From Balneolaceae bacterium (lineage in GTDB: Bacteria > Bacteroidota > Rhodothermia > Balneolales > Balneolaceae), in contig JAXHMM010000017.1 in NCBI GenBank assembly GCA_034521445.1, positions 210,928 to 274,927 on the forward strand: a stretch of DNA of 64,000 nt. The letters are read 5' to 3'. Below the pieces are notes generated by a model. It did no database searches, was not told the DNA's origin, and was given only the letters and a program-made list of their open reading frames with translations. The number at the start of each line of letters is the position of its first letter. Within the stretch, counting starts at the first letter, position 1. The translations under genes and the position numbers were made by a program. Below are positions 54,939-63,224 of the stretch, one piece after another.

Positions 54939-54977
54939 CGGGGCTACCCGCCATGCCTTTACAAAGGAGTAGCCCCG
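54939..54977 (-). promoter_or_regulatory. Hairpin in the leader of propeller copy 1
   Basis: Perfect 9-bp inverted repeat CGGGGCTAC / GTAGCCCCG around a 21-base loop that itself contains CCTTTGTAAAGG. On the minus strand it is followed by ATTTTATT, then the ATG 26 bases from the stem. This looks like a terminator-type hairpin directly in front of the gene, either ending the upstream transcript or attenuating this one. Confidence 0.6.
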
Positions 54978-55150
54978 TGTAACTTGAATAGCTAGAAATA
55001 ACGGCTTCATACGGACAGAACTCTCAATTTTAATCCAGTAGTATCTTAATACTTTGCCCTGCTAAGTGCAAGAAAATCTGATTCTTATGTAGTTATCTAC
55101 TAGCCATTATTCGCATTCAAGCCTTCCGGAATGTCCCCTTAACCACCAAA

Positions 55151-55196
55151 TGCCCCTCAGGGGGCAACACCTCGGGGGCAGAATTGCTTTGCCCCC
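55151..55196. repeat. Two alternative GC hairpins
   Basis: TGCCCC-TCAG-GGGGCA (55151-55166) is followed by GGGGGCA-GAATTGCTT-TGCCCCC (55174-55196). The first left arm can also pair with the second left arm's complement, so the two structures can exclude each other, as in attenuator or alternative-pairing elements. No T-tract follows on either strand. Confidence 0.6.
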
Positions 55197-55304
55197 CCCA
55201 ATCAGCATGCCTATCAAATAAGCGTGCCACCGCCTGGCCGAGGCTTCGTGCAGTGCCCGTTCTTGGCGGGGAGGATTTGCAAGGCGAAAATATTATGATG
55301 CTTA

Positions 55305-56507
55305 TTATATATCATTATTGAGTTGAATCTTATATCTGCTAAGATCAAGGGTACCCAGTGTGTTTGCCCCTGATGCAACATACAGGTATCCATCCCGGAC
55401 CTTTAATATTACCTCGGATCTGGGCCATTGAAATCGAGCCAGCAGGCTCCCTTGATTGTCCAGCACCCACCAGTCATAGGTATCCTGGTTTTCCGTGATC
55501 GTGGAAACCCAGATGCGCTCCTCATCATCCACTATAAACCCGTTGAGCGCCGGCCAGGTGGCTGGAAAGTCGGCATTTCGCAACCTGCTGCGGAGAAAAT
55601 CATCGTATCCCTGCAGAAAGCGGTCCCGGTCCAACGAGGCGTTCTCGTAGGGAACGTAAATCGATCGTGCAATGCCAGTTGCCGAGTCGTCCAAAACTTG
55701 GATCAGAAAATCCGATGTGTTGGCCTTGTAAACGGTCCCCTCCGGTGAAACATCAATCATACCTTCATCAGTAAATGGCAAAGAATAGGATCCTCCTGAA
55801 AAACTGTGGCTGGCCCGCATTACCGTTTCAAATAACTTGGGGGAGATTATCTTACCCTCCCGATTCATGCGATAATATCCTCTATAATTACGGTCATCAC
55901 CGGACAAGTTTTGAATATTCAGACTTACGATATATTCATCGTCGTTAAAGCTGAAAAAACGATGAGGACGTGGAGAAGTAACTTCATCAGAATCACTTGC
56001 AGCTCGAGTGTCGAACACAATTGACTCTGTTGATTCAAACGTCTCGGTAGAGAAGAGTATAATCCTCAAATTCAAACCATATGCACCAAGTCGATCCCCG
56101 TGCATAAACAGATAGGCGATACGCTGAAACTCGCCTGGCCCTCTCCCCCCTCGCCCCAGACTTCCGCGCATAGTGCCATCGGCAGAATAGGACAGAATAC
56201 TTTGGTGGTCATAATCCGGGATATAGATATTCTGACGGTCATCCACAGCTATCCCCTCTCCTATGCCTACTGGCCCACGCCCTCTCGGGAGTTCGCTGTA
56301 GGTCTTTTCGTGTATAAAATGTATTTCGTATTGCGGTGATCTCTTCGGATTAATAACCCGAAGATTCTCCATCTCCCTGATGTGAGCAGGAATATCCAGC
56401 GAGTCAGGTAAAGATGTCTGCATATTGGACTCGGCAGGAGTCTCTACAGAACAGCCAATTAGACCAAATACGAAAGAGAGTACCAGGTATCGATATAAAC
56501 AATTCAT
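55305..56507 (-). CDS. 6-bladed beta-propeller lipoprotein, copy 2
   Basis: A 400-residue lipoprotein (signal MNCLYRYLVLSFVFGLIGC, Cys19) of the same propeller family as copy 1, with repeated GEFQRIAYLFMHGDRLGAYG, VDDRQNIYIPDYDHQSILSYSADGTMRGSLGRGGRGPGEF and ERIWVSTITENQDTYDWW type blades. The pair probably arose by tandem duplication. Its start codon overlaps the stop of a short upstream ORF by 4 bases (ATGA). AT-rich; no role is known. Confidence 0.85.
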   Translation of the reverse strand: MNCLYRYLVLSFVFGLIGCSVETPAESNMQTSLPDSLDIPAHIREMENLRVINPKRSPQYEIHFIHEKTYSELPRGRGPVGIGEGIAVDDRQNIYIPDYDHQSILSYSADGTMRGSLGRGGRGPGEFQRIAYLFMHGDRLGAYGLNLRIILFSTETFESTESIVFDTRAASDSDEVTSPRPHRFFSFNDDEYIVSLNIQNLSGDDRNYRGYYRMNREGKIISPKLFETVMRASHSFSGGSYSLPFTDEGMIDVSPEGTVYKANTSDFLIQVLDDSATGIARSIYVPYENASLDRDRFLQGYDDFLRSRLRNADFPATWPALNGFIVDDEERIWVSTITENQDTYDWWVLDNQGSLLARFQWPRSEVILKVRDGYLYVASGANTLGTLDLSRYKIQLNNDI

Positions 56508-56746
56508 TTTCGCTGGGTGTCTGTCGGACTTGACGGTCTGATTGTGTTGCCATGCACGCGGTGATAATTCAGGAAATAGCCATCAAAAGTCCGGTACATA
56601 ATTAGAACCGGCTGGACAATTGAGACGGTGTCACTCCAATCATGGGTTTTGCCACACCACCCACACAAAAGCGTTTCGGGCACGTATGGATCGGGTGAAC
56701 TTCTTTCAGGGGGGGGTATGGAGCTTATACTTTTTATAGCTGCCAT
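56504..56746 (-). CDS. Small hypothetical protein with a CxxC motif
   Basis: An 80-residue ORF from the ATG at 56746 (a TTG at 56773 would add 9 residues). It has CGWCGK (two Cys) and a tyrosine-rich end but no signal peptide or membrane helix. It overlaps the propeller start by 4 bases (ATGA), a spacing typical of coupled genes, which is the main reason to list it. A run of eight C lies inside it (about 56713-56720), a possible slippage point. Bacteroidota propeller genes often follow a short cysteine-bearing gene, but I see no proof that this is one. Confidence 0.35.
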   Translation of the reverse strand: MAAIKSISSIPPPERSSPDPYVPETLLCGWCGKTHDWSDTVSIVQPVLIMYRTFDGYFLNYHRVHGNTIRPSSPTDTQRK

Positions 56747-56789
56747 ATCCACCTGAGGTGAAATGAAGCACAATTAATTGAAGTCCCAG

Positions 56790-57212
56790 CTACTTCCAGG
56801 CACCCAGGATCAGTCCCATAATCGTGAAGGCCACCGTCCAGAAACCCCCGTTGATGAAGATGTAGCCCCAGGATTTCTGCTCATAGAGGGCATTGGTGGC
56901 GATGACAAAGAAAATCCATCCGAAGCCGGTCAGAAAGCCGTAGAAGGCACCGCTGCCCGCGGTGATGGCCTCGGCCGCTTCGGGCGAGCCGTAGAAGAAC
57001 ATGGCCAGGTTGAAGGCCATGATCAGGCCGAAAATAAAGGTCAGGGATATGGTCTTGGCAACCCCGCCGGAGGCTATCTGCTCTTCCGTCAGTCCCACGG
57101 CCTCCATCCAGGCCTTGCCGAAAAGGGCCTTGGAATACCATAATGAACCCAGAATCCATGCAGAAAGACCCGCCGCAACTACCGCCAGAAAATTAATATT
57201 GGAGACATCCAT
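56790..57212 (-). CDS. DUF1761 membrane protein
   Basis: A 140-residue DUF1761 protein with four helices: NFLAVVAAGLSAWILGSLWYSKALFGKAW, ISLTFIFGLIMAFNLAMFFY, GAFYGFLTGFGWIFFVIATNALYE and FINGGFWTVAFTIMGLILGAW. The G-SLWYSKALFGKAWME block is a hallmark of the family. No function known. The ATG at 57212 starts the first helix properly; longer starts up to 57266 add polar residues. Divergent from deoC. Confidence 0.88.
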   Translation of the reverse strand: MDVSNINFLAVVAAGLSAWILGSLWYSKALFGKAWMEAVGLTEEQIASGGVAKTISLTFIFGLIMAFNLAMFFYGSPEAAEAITAGSGAFYGFLTGFGWIFFVIATNALYEQKSWGYIFINGGFWTVAFTIMGLILGAWK

Positions 57213-57313
57213 AGTATTCACCATTCGTTGTTTGTATTGAACGTATATCGTGATCGTGTTTTCCAACTACGCTGATAGCATGGTATTAAAAAACAGGGCA
57301 TCGCGCCATTAAA

Positions 57314-57340
57314 TTTTTTACCGCCATATTCGTACCTTTT
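57314..57340 (+). promoter_or_regulatory. Possible deoC promoter (TTTTTT ... TACCTTTT)
   Basis: TACCTTTT at 57333-57340 matches TAnnTTTG at 7 of 8 positions with a T-tract (57314-57319) about 13-19 bases upstream. It precedes the deoC ATG by 38 bases. The same octamer TACCTTTT lies ahead of the DUF2795 gene (38161-38168). Confidence 0.35.
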
Positions 57341-57378
57341 ACAGGCAACGGCCGCGATCCAAATTCCATAAGACATTC

Positions 57379-58296
57379 ATGAGTACCGAGACCCCGAAGA
57401 CGCATCCCGATTTCAGCCGCCCGGTCCCCATCGACCAGGTAGCCGTGGAGGAGCGTGTGGCCCGGCTGAACCGGCGCAGCATCAAGAAACAGTCAAAGGT
57501 GGAGGGCCTGAAAATGGCTCTCTCGATGGTGGATCTTACCACCCTTGAGGGCATGGACACCGAGGGCAAGGTGGTCCAGCTCTGCCAGAAGGCCAAAAGA
57601 CCCTACGCCTCCCTGCCCGACCTGCCTACGGTGGCGGCCGTCTGCGTCTATCCCAACATGGTGCCGGTGGCGAGCCGCGAGCTGCGCGACACGGGCATCA
57701 AGGTTGCCAGCGTGGCCACGGCCTTTCCCAGCGGCATGAGCAGCATCGAGCTGAAGCTGGAGGAGACGCGACAGGCTGTGGAGGCGGGCGCCGACGAGAT
57801 CGACATGGTGATTTCAAGGGGACGTTTCCTGCGGGGTGAGTATGACTACGTCTACGACGAGATCGCCGCCGTGAAGGAGGCCTGCGGGGAGGCGCATCTG
57901 AAGGTGATCCTGGAGACCGGCGAGCTGCAGACCCTGGAGAAGGTGCGGCGGGCCAGCGACCTGGCCATGCACGCGGGGGCCGACTTCATAAAAACCTCAA
58001 CAGGTAAGGTTCAACCCGCTGCCACACAACCGGTTACTCTGGTCATGCTGGAGGCCATACGGGACTTTTACTACGAAACAGACCGGCTCGTGGGCATGAA
58101 ACCGGCCGGTGGAATCCGCACCGCCAAGCAGGCCCTGCAGTATTTGGTGCTGGTGCGGGAGACCCTGGGAGCGGATTGGCTGACGCCCGACCGTTTCCGC
58201 TTCGGCGCCAGCTCCCTGGCCAACGACCTGCTCATGCAGATCGTAAAACAGAAGACCGGTGTATATCAGGACCCCAACTACTTTTCCAACGACTGA
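57379..58296 (+). CDS. deoC: Deoxyribose-phosphate aldolase
   Basis: A 305-residue DeoC, which cleaves 2-deoxyribose 5-phosphate to glyceraldehyde 3-phosphate and acetaldehyde. TIM barrel with Schiff-base Lys205 in ADFIKTSTGKV, VVQLCQKAK, AFPSGMSSIELKLEETRQAVEAGADEIDMVI and KPAGGIRTAKQALQYL (second conserved Lys). The N-terminal extension (about 55 residues) fits the longer class seen with ALDH-linked deo operons. First gene of the deoC-ALDH-ALDH-like-SPOR run; the acetaldehyde produced would be a natural substrate for the next enzyme. Confidence 0.95.
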   Translation: MSTETPKTHPDFSRPVPIDQVAVEERVARLNRRSIKKQSKVEGLKMALSMVDLTTLEGMDTEGKVVQLCQKAKRPYASLPDLPTVAAVCVYPNMVPVASRELRDTGIKVASVATAFPSGMSSIELKLEETRQAVEAGADEIDMVISRGRFLRGEYDYVYDEIAAVKEACGEAHLKVILETGELQTLEKVRRASDLAMHAGADFIKTSTGKVQPAATQPVTLVMLEAIRDFYYETDRLVGMKPAGGIRTAKQALQYLVLVRETLGADWLTPDRFRFGASSLANDLLMQIVKQKTGVYQDPNYFSND

Positions 58297-58307
58297 GTAT
58301 AGACGAC

Positions 58308-59840
58308 ATGGCTGAAAAGGATCAAGACACCCAATCCCCCGAGCCGGAGGCCGGCTACACGCCCTCCTCCCCCGCCTCCAAACTGGACTTCGCCTCCGGC
58401 TGGCAGTACGACGAGGCACCGCAAAGCGCCGAACACGTGGAACTGCGCGACCGATACGGGCTCTACATCGACGGGGAGTTCTCCGAGCCGGAAAAAGGAA
58501 GGTATTTTTCCTCAATCAATCCTGCCACCGAGGAGGAGCTGGCCGAGGTGGCCGAAGCCACCCAGCAGGACGTGGACCGCGCCGTTTTCGCCGCCCGCAA
58601 GGCCTACGAGAAGGTTTGGAAGGGCCTGGAACCTGCCGAGCGAGGCAAGTACGTCTTCCGCCTGGCGCGTCTCATCCAAGAGCGCGCCCGCGAGCTGGCC
58701 GTGCTGGAGAGCATGGACGGGGGCAAGCCCATTCGCGAGTCCCGGGACGTGGATATCCCCCTGGCGGCCGCCCACTTTTTCTACTACGCGGGCTGGGCCG
58801 ACAAGCTGGACTACGCCTTCCCGGGGCGCAGCGCCTCCCCCCTGGGTGTGGCCGCGCAGGTCATCCCCTGGAATTTCCCCCTGTTGATGCTGGCCTGGAA
58901 GATCGCCCCCGCCCTGGCCACCGGCAACACCGTGGTGCTCAAACCGGCCGAAACCACCTCGCTGACGGCCCTGAAGTTCGCCGAGATCTGCTCGGACGCC
59001 GGCCTGCCGCCGGGCGTGGTGAACATCGTGACGGGCGCCGGTCAGACGGGCTCGCTGCTGGTGAACCACGGGGAGGTGGACAAGGTGGCCTTTACCGGCT
59101 CCACCGAGGTGGGCAAGCAGATCATGAAGGATCTGGCCGGCACCGGCAAGAAGTACACTTTGGAGCTGGGCGGCAAGGGTCCGAATATGATTTTCGAAGA
59201 CGCTCCGCTGGATCAGGCCGTGGAGGGCATCGTCAACGCCATTTTCTTCAACCAGGGACATGTCTGCTGCGCCGGCTCCCGCCTGCTGGTGCAGGAGAGC
59301 GTGGCTGACCGCGTGGTGCAGAAGCTGCGCGACCGCATGGAGACCCTCATCGTGGGCGACCCGCTGGACAAGAATACCGACATCGGCGCGGTCAACTCCC
59401 AGCAGCAGCACGAGAAGATCCAGCGATACCTGGAGTTGGGCGTGGAGGAAGGCGCGCAGATCTACCAGAGCTCCTGCGAGCTGCCCGAAAAGGGGTACTT
59501 CTGCAAGCCCACGCTCTTTACGGGCGTGGGACAGTCCAACCGCATCGTACAGGAAGAGATTTTCGGCCCGGTGCTCACCATTCAGACCTTCCGCACCGCC
59601 GAGGAGGGCATCGACAAAGCCAACAACACGCCCTACGGACTGGCCGGTGGCGTATGGACCGACAAGGGCTCCCGCATCTTCAAGGTGGGCAGCCGCATCC
59701 GTAATGGGGTGGTCTGGGCCAACACCTACAACCAGTTCGACCCCACCTCCCCCTTCGGCGGCTATAAGGAGAGCGGGGTGGGACGCGAGGGCGGCCTGCA
59801 CGGGCTTTACCCCTACGTGAAGCTCAGTGAGACCCTTTGA
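58308..59840 (+). CDS. Aldehyde dehydrogenase, catalytic half of an ALDH16-like pair
   Basis: A 510-residue NAD(P)-dependent aldehyde dehydrogenase. Catalytic Cys320 in NQGHVCCAGSRL, general base Glu286 in LELGGKGPN, NAD-binding FTGSTEVGK and KPAETTSLTALKF, EEIFGPVL. N-terminal part (about 1-50) is Pro/Ser/acid-rich. It follows deoC by 11 bases and is the likely acetaldehyde oxidiser of deoxyribose breakdown. The ATG at 58308 starts the conserved region; a longer frame from 58176 lies inside deoC and is rejected. Resembles the N-terminal domain of bacterial ALDH16. Confidence 0.93.
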   Translation: MAEKDQDTQSPEPEAGYTPSSPASKLDFASGWQYDEAPQSAEHVELRDRYGLYIDGEFSEPEKGRYFSSINPATEEELAEVAEATQQDVDRAVFAARKAYEKVWKGLEPAERGKYVFRLARLIQERARELAVLESMDGGKPIRESRDVDIPLAAAHFFYYAGWADKLDYAFPGRSASPLGVAAQVIPWNFPLLMLAWKIAPALATGNTVVLKPAETTSLTALKFAEICSDAGLPPGVVNIVTGAGQTGSLLVNHGEVDKVAFTGSTEVGKQIMKDLAGTGKKYTLELGGKGPNMIFEDAPLDQAVEGIVNAIFFNQGHVCCAGSRLLVQESVADRVVQKLRDRMETLIVGDPLDKNTDIGAVNSQQQHEKIQRYLELGVEEGAQIYQSSCELPEKGYFCKPTLFTGVGQSNRIVQEEIFGPVLTIQTFRTAEEGIDKANNTPYGLAGGVWTDKGSRIFKVGSRIRNGVVWANTYNQFDPTSPFGGYKESGVGREGGLHGLYPYVKLSETL

Positions 59841-59874
59841 CCGTAAAGAACCGCACTAAATACAACCGCGAGCC

Positions 59875-60744
59875 ATGAGTGACCGACTGGACGTACAGAA
59901 AACCTACAAGACCTACGTGGGGGGCGCCTTTCCCCGCAGTGAATCGGGCCGAACCTACAAGGTAATGGACGGCGAGGGCGAGCCCCTGGCCAACGCATGC
60001 CGCTGCTCACGCAAGGACGTGCGCGACGCCGTAACGGCCGCCCGCAAGGCCTTCGAAGGCTGGAGCGGGCGCTCGGCCTACAACCGGGGACAGATTCTCT
60101 ACCGCATCGGCGAGATGCTGGAGGGGCGCGCCGGACAGTTCGCCGCCGAGCTGCAGAAGACCGGCCTCAAGAAGAAATCCGCCGAGCGCCGGGTAGAGCT
60201 GGCCATCGACCGGCTCATCTACTACGCCGGCTGGACCGACAAGATTGCCCAGGTCTTCGGAACGGTAAACCCGGTGGCAAGCAGCCATTTCAATTTTTCG
60301 ATGCCCGAACCCACGGGCGTGGTGGGCATCTGGGCGCCCGAGGAGAGTCCCCTGCTGGGACTGGTCTCGGTCGTGGCCCCGGTGATCGCGGGAGGCAACA
60401 CCTGCGTGGTGCTCGCCTCCGAAAGCAAACCGCTGGGCGCGGTCAGCTTCGCCGAGGTGCTTCACTCCTCCGATGTGCCCGGCGGGGTGGTCAACATTCT
60501 GACCGGCCGGCGGGAGGAACTTACCTCCCACCTCTCCTCCCACATGAATATTAACGGGCTGCTCTACACCGACGCCGGCTTTATCGAACAGTACGGGAAA
60601 CAAATTGAGGAGAACGCCGCTTTAAACGTCAAGCGGGTGGCCGGCGAGGCGGTGGAGGACTGGACCGACGAGGCGCAGAGCAATCCCTACCGCGTCACCG
60701 ATTTCCAGGAGACCAAGACCACCTGGCATCCCGTGGGATATTAA
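59875..60744 (+). CDS. ALDH-like protein lacking the catalytic Cys domain
   Basis: A 289-residue ALDH-fold protein. It carries the NAD-binding half (TYVGGAFPRSESGRTYKV, AARKAFEGWSGRSAYNRGQILYRIGEML, PTGVVGIWAPEESPLLGLVSVVAPVIAGGNTCVV, GGVVNILTGRREELTSHL). It ends soon after, at KTTWHPVGY, with no FxNxGQxC motif. Thus the catalytic cysteine and its domain are absent. The sequence is intact, ending in a stop just before the SPOR gene. Together with the preceding gene it adds to about 800 residues, the size of a bacterial ALDH16, whose second domain also lacks catalytic Cys. A structural partner role is inferred. Confidence 0.88.
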   Translation: MSDRLDVQKTYKTYVGGAFPRSESGRTYKVMDGEGEPLANACRCSRKDVRDAVTAARKAFEGWSGRSAYNRGQILYRIGEMLEGRAGQFAAELQKTGLKKKSAERRVELAIDRLIYYAGWTDKIAQVFGTVNPVASSHFNFSMPEPTGVVGIWAPEESPLLGLVSVVAPVIAGGNTCVVLASESKPLGAVSFAEVLHSSDVPGGVVNILTGRREELTSHLSSHMNINGLLYTDAGFIEQYGKQIEENAALNVKRVAGEAVEDWTDEAQSNPYRVTDFQETKTTWHPVGY

Positions 60745-60747
60745 CCG

Positions 60748-61365
60748 ATGTTTCCGCACTCTATGCAACGATCATTACCTGATTTCCTGCGATATGCCGC
60801 GCCGGGACTGTTCCTGGCGGTGGCCCTGCTTGCAGCCTCCTGCAGTGGCCCGGCACGCATGCCTTCCGAACCGGGGGGCGGCGGAGAGGCGCCCGGCGAC
60901 ACTGCGGCCGCAGCGACAGATGAGACTCGCACCGCCTCGGAGCAGGAACTGCTCAACGCCAACCGCTCCAGCCTGGCCGATCTGCACGCCACCCAGCATA
61001 GCGATATCCCGGAAACGCTCATGCAGCAGCGGGAGGTGCGGGAGGAGCCCATAGACTCCACCGCGGGCTTTCGCATCCAGATCCATTCCAGCCGCAGCCT
61101 GCAACTGGCCGACTCGGTAGCCTCGCAGTTCCGGGTCTGGGCCGACACCACACTTACCTTCCAGGCCGATACCTACACCTTCTTCCAGCCGCCCTTTTAC
61201 AAGGTACACGTGGGGAATTTCCGCGACCACCGACGGGCTGATGCCTATTCCCGGCTGGTGCAGCGGCGCATCCCCGACGCATGGGTAGTACCCGACCGCA
61301 TCGAGCCCGACCGGGTGCCGGCCGATACCACGCATTTCGGGCTGCGGGAGGCGGAACAAAGGTAG
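60748..61365 (+). CDS. SPOR-domain lipoprotein
   Basis: A 205-residue lipoprotein (signal YAAPGLFLAVALLAASC) with a disordered Pro/Gly/Ala-rich linker and a C-terminal SPOR domain. That domain begins at TAGFRIQIHSSRSLQLADSVASQF and includes FFQPPFYKVHVGNFRDHRRADAYSRLVQ. SPOR domains bind denuded septal peptidoglycan, so it may act in division or envelope anchoring. An ATG at 60763 is an alternative start. Three bases after the ALDH-like stop; likely in the same transcript although its role is unrelated. Confidence 0.88.
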   Translation: MFPHSMQRSLPDFLRYAAPGLFLAVALLAASCSGPARMPSEPGGGGEAPGDTAAAATDETRTASEQELLNANRSSLADLHATQHSDIPETLMQQREVREEPIDSTAGFRIQIHSSRSLQLADSVASQFRVWADTTLTFQADTYTFFQPPFYKVHVGNFRDHRRADAYSRLVQRRIPDAWVVPDRIEPDRVPADTTHFGLREAEQR

Positions 61366-61396
61366 GCAGACCGTACGGCGGGCTGAAGAGAGGCGG

Positions 61397-62491
61397 TCAG
61401 ACGTTGAAGCGGAAGAGAATGACGTCGCCGTCCTGCACCACGTAGTCCTTGCCCTCCTGGCGCATGCGCCCGGCGTCGCGCACGGCCTTCTCCGAGCGGA
61501 GCTCCTTAAAAGTTTCGAAGCTGGCCGTCTCGGCGCGGATGAAGCCGCGCTGGAAGTCGGTGTGGATCTTGCCGGCCGCCTCCGGGGCGGTCTTGCCCTT
61601 CTCCAGGGTCCACGCGCGGGTCTCCTTCGGTCCCGTGGTAAAGAAGGTGATCAGCCCCAGCTCCTTGTAGGCGGCCTGGATCAGGCGGTCGAGTCCTCCG
61701 CTCTCCACGCCCAGCTCCTCCAGAAAGGCCTCCTTCTCGTCCTCCTCCAGCTCGGCGATCTCCGCCTCGATCTTGGCACAGAAGGTCACCACCTCGTCGC
61801 CGTGCTCGGAGGCGATCTCTCGAACCGTGTCCACCCACCGGTTGCCCGAGTCGAGATCCTCCTCGGAGACGTTGCAGGCGTAAAGCACCGGCTTCTCCGA
61901 CAGCAGGAAGAGCTCGCGGTAGTAGCGGCGTTTTTCCTCGTCGGCCGGGAAGGTGCGCGCGGAGTTGCCCACCTCAAGGTGCTCCTTCAGTTCGGTGACC
62001 ACCTCCAGCCTCCTGATGTCCTCCCTCTCGCCACTCTTGGCGGCCTTCTTGAGGTTTTCCCAGCGCTTCTCCACCGAATCGAGGTCCTTAAGGATAAGCT
62101 CGTCCTCGATGATGCGGATGTCACGCGCCGGGTCCACGCTCCCCTCCACGTGCACCACGTTCTCGTCGTCGAAGCAGCGCACCACGTGCACGATGAGGTC
62201 CACCTCCCGGATGTGCGACAGGAAGGCGTTGCCCTTGCCCTTCCCTTCGGAGGCCCCTTTGACCAGGCCCGCTATGTCCACGAACTCCACGCTGGTAGGC
62301 ACCTTCTCCTTGGACTCGGAGAGGCCGAAGAGAGTGTCCAGGCGCTTGTCGGGCACCGGCACCACCCCCACGTTGGGATCGATGGTGCAGAAGGGAAAGT
62401 TGGCGGCGTCGGCCCCCGCGTCGCTGAGGGCGTTGAACAGGGTGGACTTGCCCACGTTGGGCAGGCCCACGATTCCACATTTGAGGCTCAT
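61397..62491 (-). CDS. ychF: Redox-responsive ribosome-binding ATPase YchF
   Basis: A 364-residue Obg-related YchF/OLA1 ATPase. G1 motif GLPNVGKSTLFNALS, then SNIDPNVG-like CTIDPNVGVV, FVDIAGLVKGASEGKGKGNAFL (G3), a coiled-coil helical hairpin (EKRWENLKKAAKSGEREDIRRLEVV) and a C-terminal TGS domain (AWTLEKGKTAPEAAGKIHTDFQRGFIRAE). YchF prefers ATP over GTP because its G4 motif (NVSE here) is changed; it affects translation under stress. Normal length. Divergent neighbour of nothing; converges with the SPOR gene after 31 bases. Confidence 0.96.
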   Translation of the reverse strand: MSLKCGIVGLPNVGKSTLFNALSDAGADAANFPFCTIDPNVGVVPVPDKRLDTLFGLSESKEKVPTSVEFVDIAGLVKGASEGKGKGNAFLSHIREVDLIVHVVRCFDDENVVHVEGSVDPARDIRIIEDELILKDLDSVEKRWENLKKAAKSGEREDIRRLEVVTELKEHLEVGNSARTFPADEEKRRYYRELFLLSEKPVLYACNVSEEDLDSGNRWVDTVREIASEHGDEVVTFCAKIEAEIAELEEDEKEAFLEELGVESGGLDRLIQAAYKELGLITFFTTGPKETRAWTLEKGKTAPEAAGKIHTDFQRGFIRAETASFETFKELRSEKAVRDAGRMRQEGKDYVVQDGDVILFRFNV

Positions 62492-62540
62492 AGGTCGGTT
62501 TGCAAACAGGGTATGCGTTGAAAATTCGGTTCGGTGCCGC

Positions 62541-63215
62541 TCAGTCGATGCTAGGCTGCTGGATAAACTCCTCTTCGGGCAGCAGCACGGCTGTCAGCGT
62601 GCCCATGCCGCGGGAGGCGAAAACACAGCCCGTGTCGATGCCAATCATGTTGGCCCGGCGCAGCGGCCGGGTCCGTGGCGTGTGGCCGAAGACCACCGTC
62701 TTCTCCCAGGCGGTTTCGGGGGCGGCCAGGTGGGAGCGCTCCCAGAGCAAGTCGCTGTGATGCTCCTCGTCCTCCACCGCCTCCCGGATGGTAAGGCCGG
62801 GCGGCAGACCCGCGTGCACGAAAAAGTAGTCCGGGGTATCGTAAAAGAGGCGGGTAGCCTCGAAGAAATCCATATGCGCGTCGGGGATGTCCTCCACGCC
62901 GGGCGCGTCCCCGTAGGAGTCGAGGGTCTCCCCTCCCCCGTTCAACATCCAGTTGGCGAAGTTGCCCATCCGTATGCCCTCCAGCAACATCTGCTCATGA
63001 TTGCCCCGCAGGAAGACGCAGTCGTGGTCCTCCCGGAAGCTAAGCAGGAAATCGACCACGCCCTTCGAATCGGGTCCACGGTCGATGTAGTCGCCCACGA
63101 AGACGATCTGCCGTCGGGCCAGCTCTGCGGGGTCCATTTTGTCGACCAGGGCCTCCAGGGAGGCGGCGCAACCGTGCACGTCGCCTACAGCGATATACTT
63201 GTCAGCTTCAGCCAA
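62541..63215 (-). CDS. Ser/Thr-protein-phosphatase-like (PrpA/ApaH fold) metallophosphatase
   Basis: A 224-residue PPP-family phosphatase. Signature GDVHG (YIAVGDVHGC), GDYIDRGPDSKGVVDFL and LRGNHEQMLLEG, plus HAGLPPG and VVFGHTPR, are all in place and give the two-metal centre. Such enzymes remove phosphate from serine/threonine or Ap4A. It precedes ychF on the same strand with a 49-base gap and follows nusB by 9 bases, so it is likely part of the nusB transcript. Confidence 0.92.
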   Translation of the reverse strand: MAEADKYIAVGDVHGCAASLEALVDKMDPAELARRQIVFVGDYIDRGPDSKGVVDFLLSFREDHDCVFLRGNHEQMLLEGIRMGNFANWMLNGGGETLDSYGDAPGVEDIPDAHMDFFEATRLFYDTPDYFFVHAGLPPGLTIREAVEDEEHHSDLLWERSHLAAPETAWEKTVVFGHTPRTRPLRRANMIGIDTGCVFASRGMGTLTAVLLPEEEFIQQPSID

Positions 63216-63224
63216 AGGTGAGGG

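Larger units (their letters stand above)
54913..55304. other. 392-base gap between the two propeller genes
   Basis: No ORF with coding character. It is AT-rich except for a GC-rich patch at about 55130-55285. It contains the leader hairpin at 54939-54977 and a pair of overlapping GC hairpins at 55151-55196. No transposase fragment, attachment site or tRNA remnant was recognised. Confidence 0.7.
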
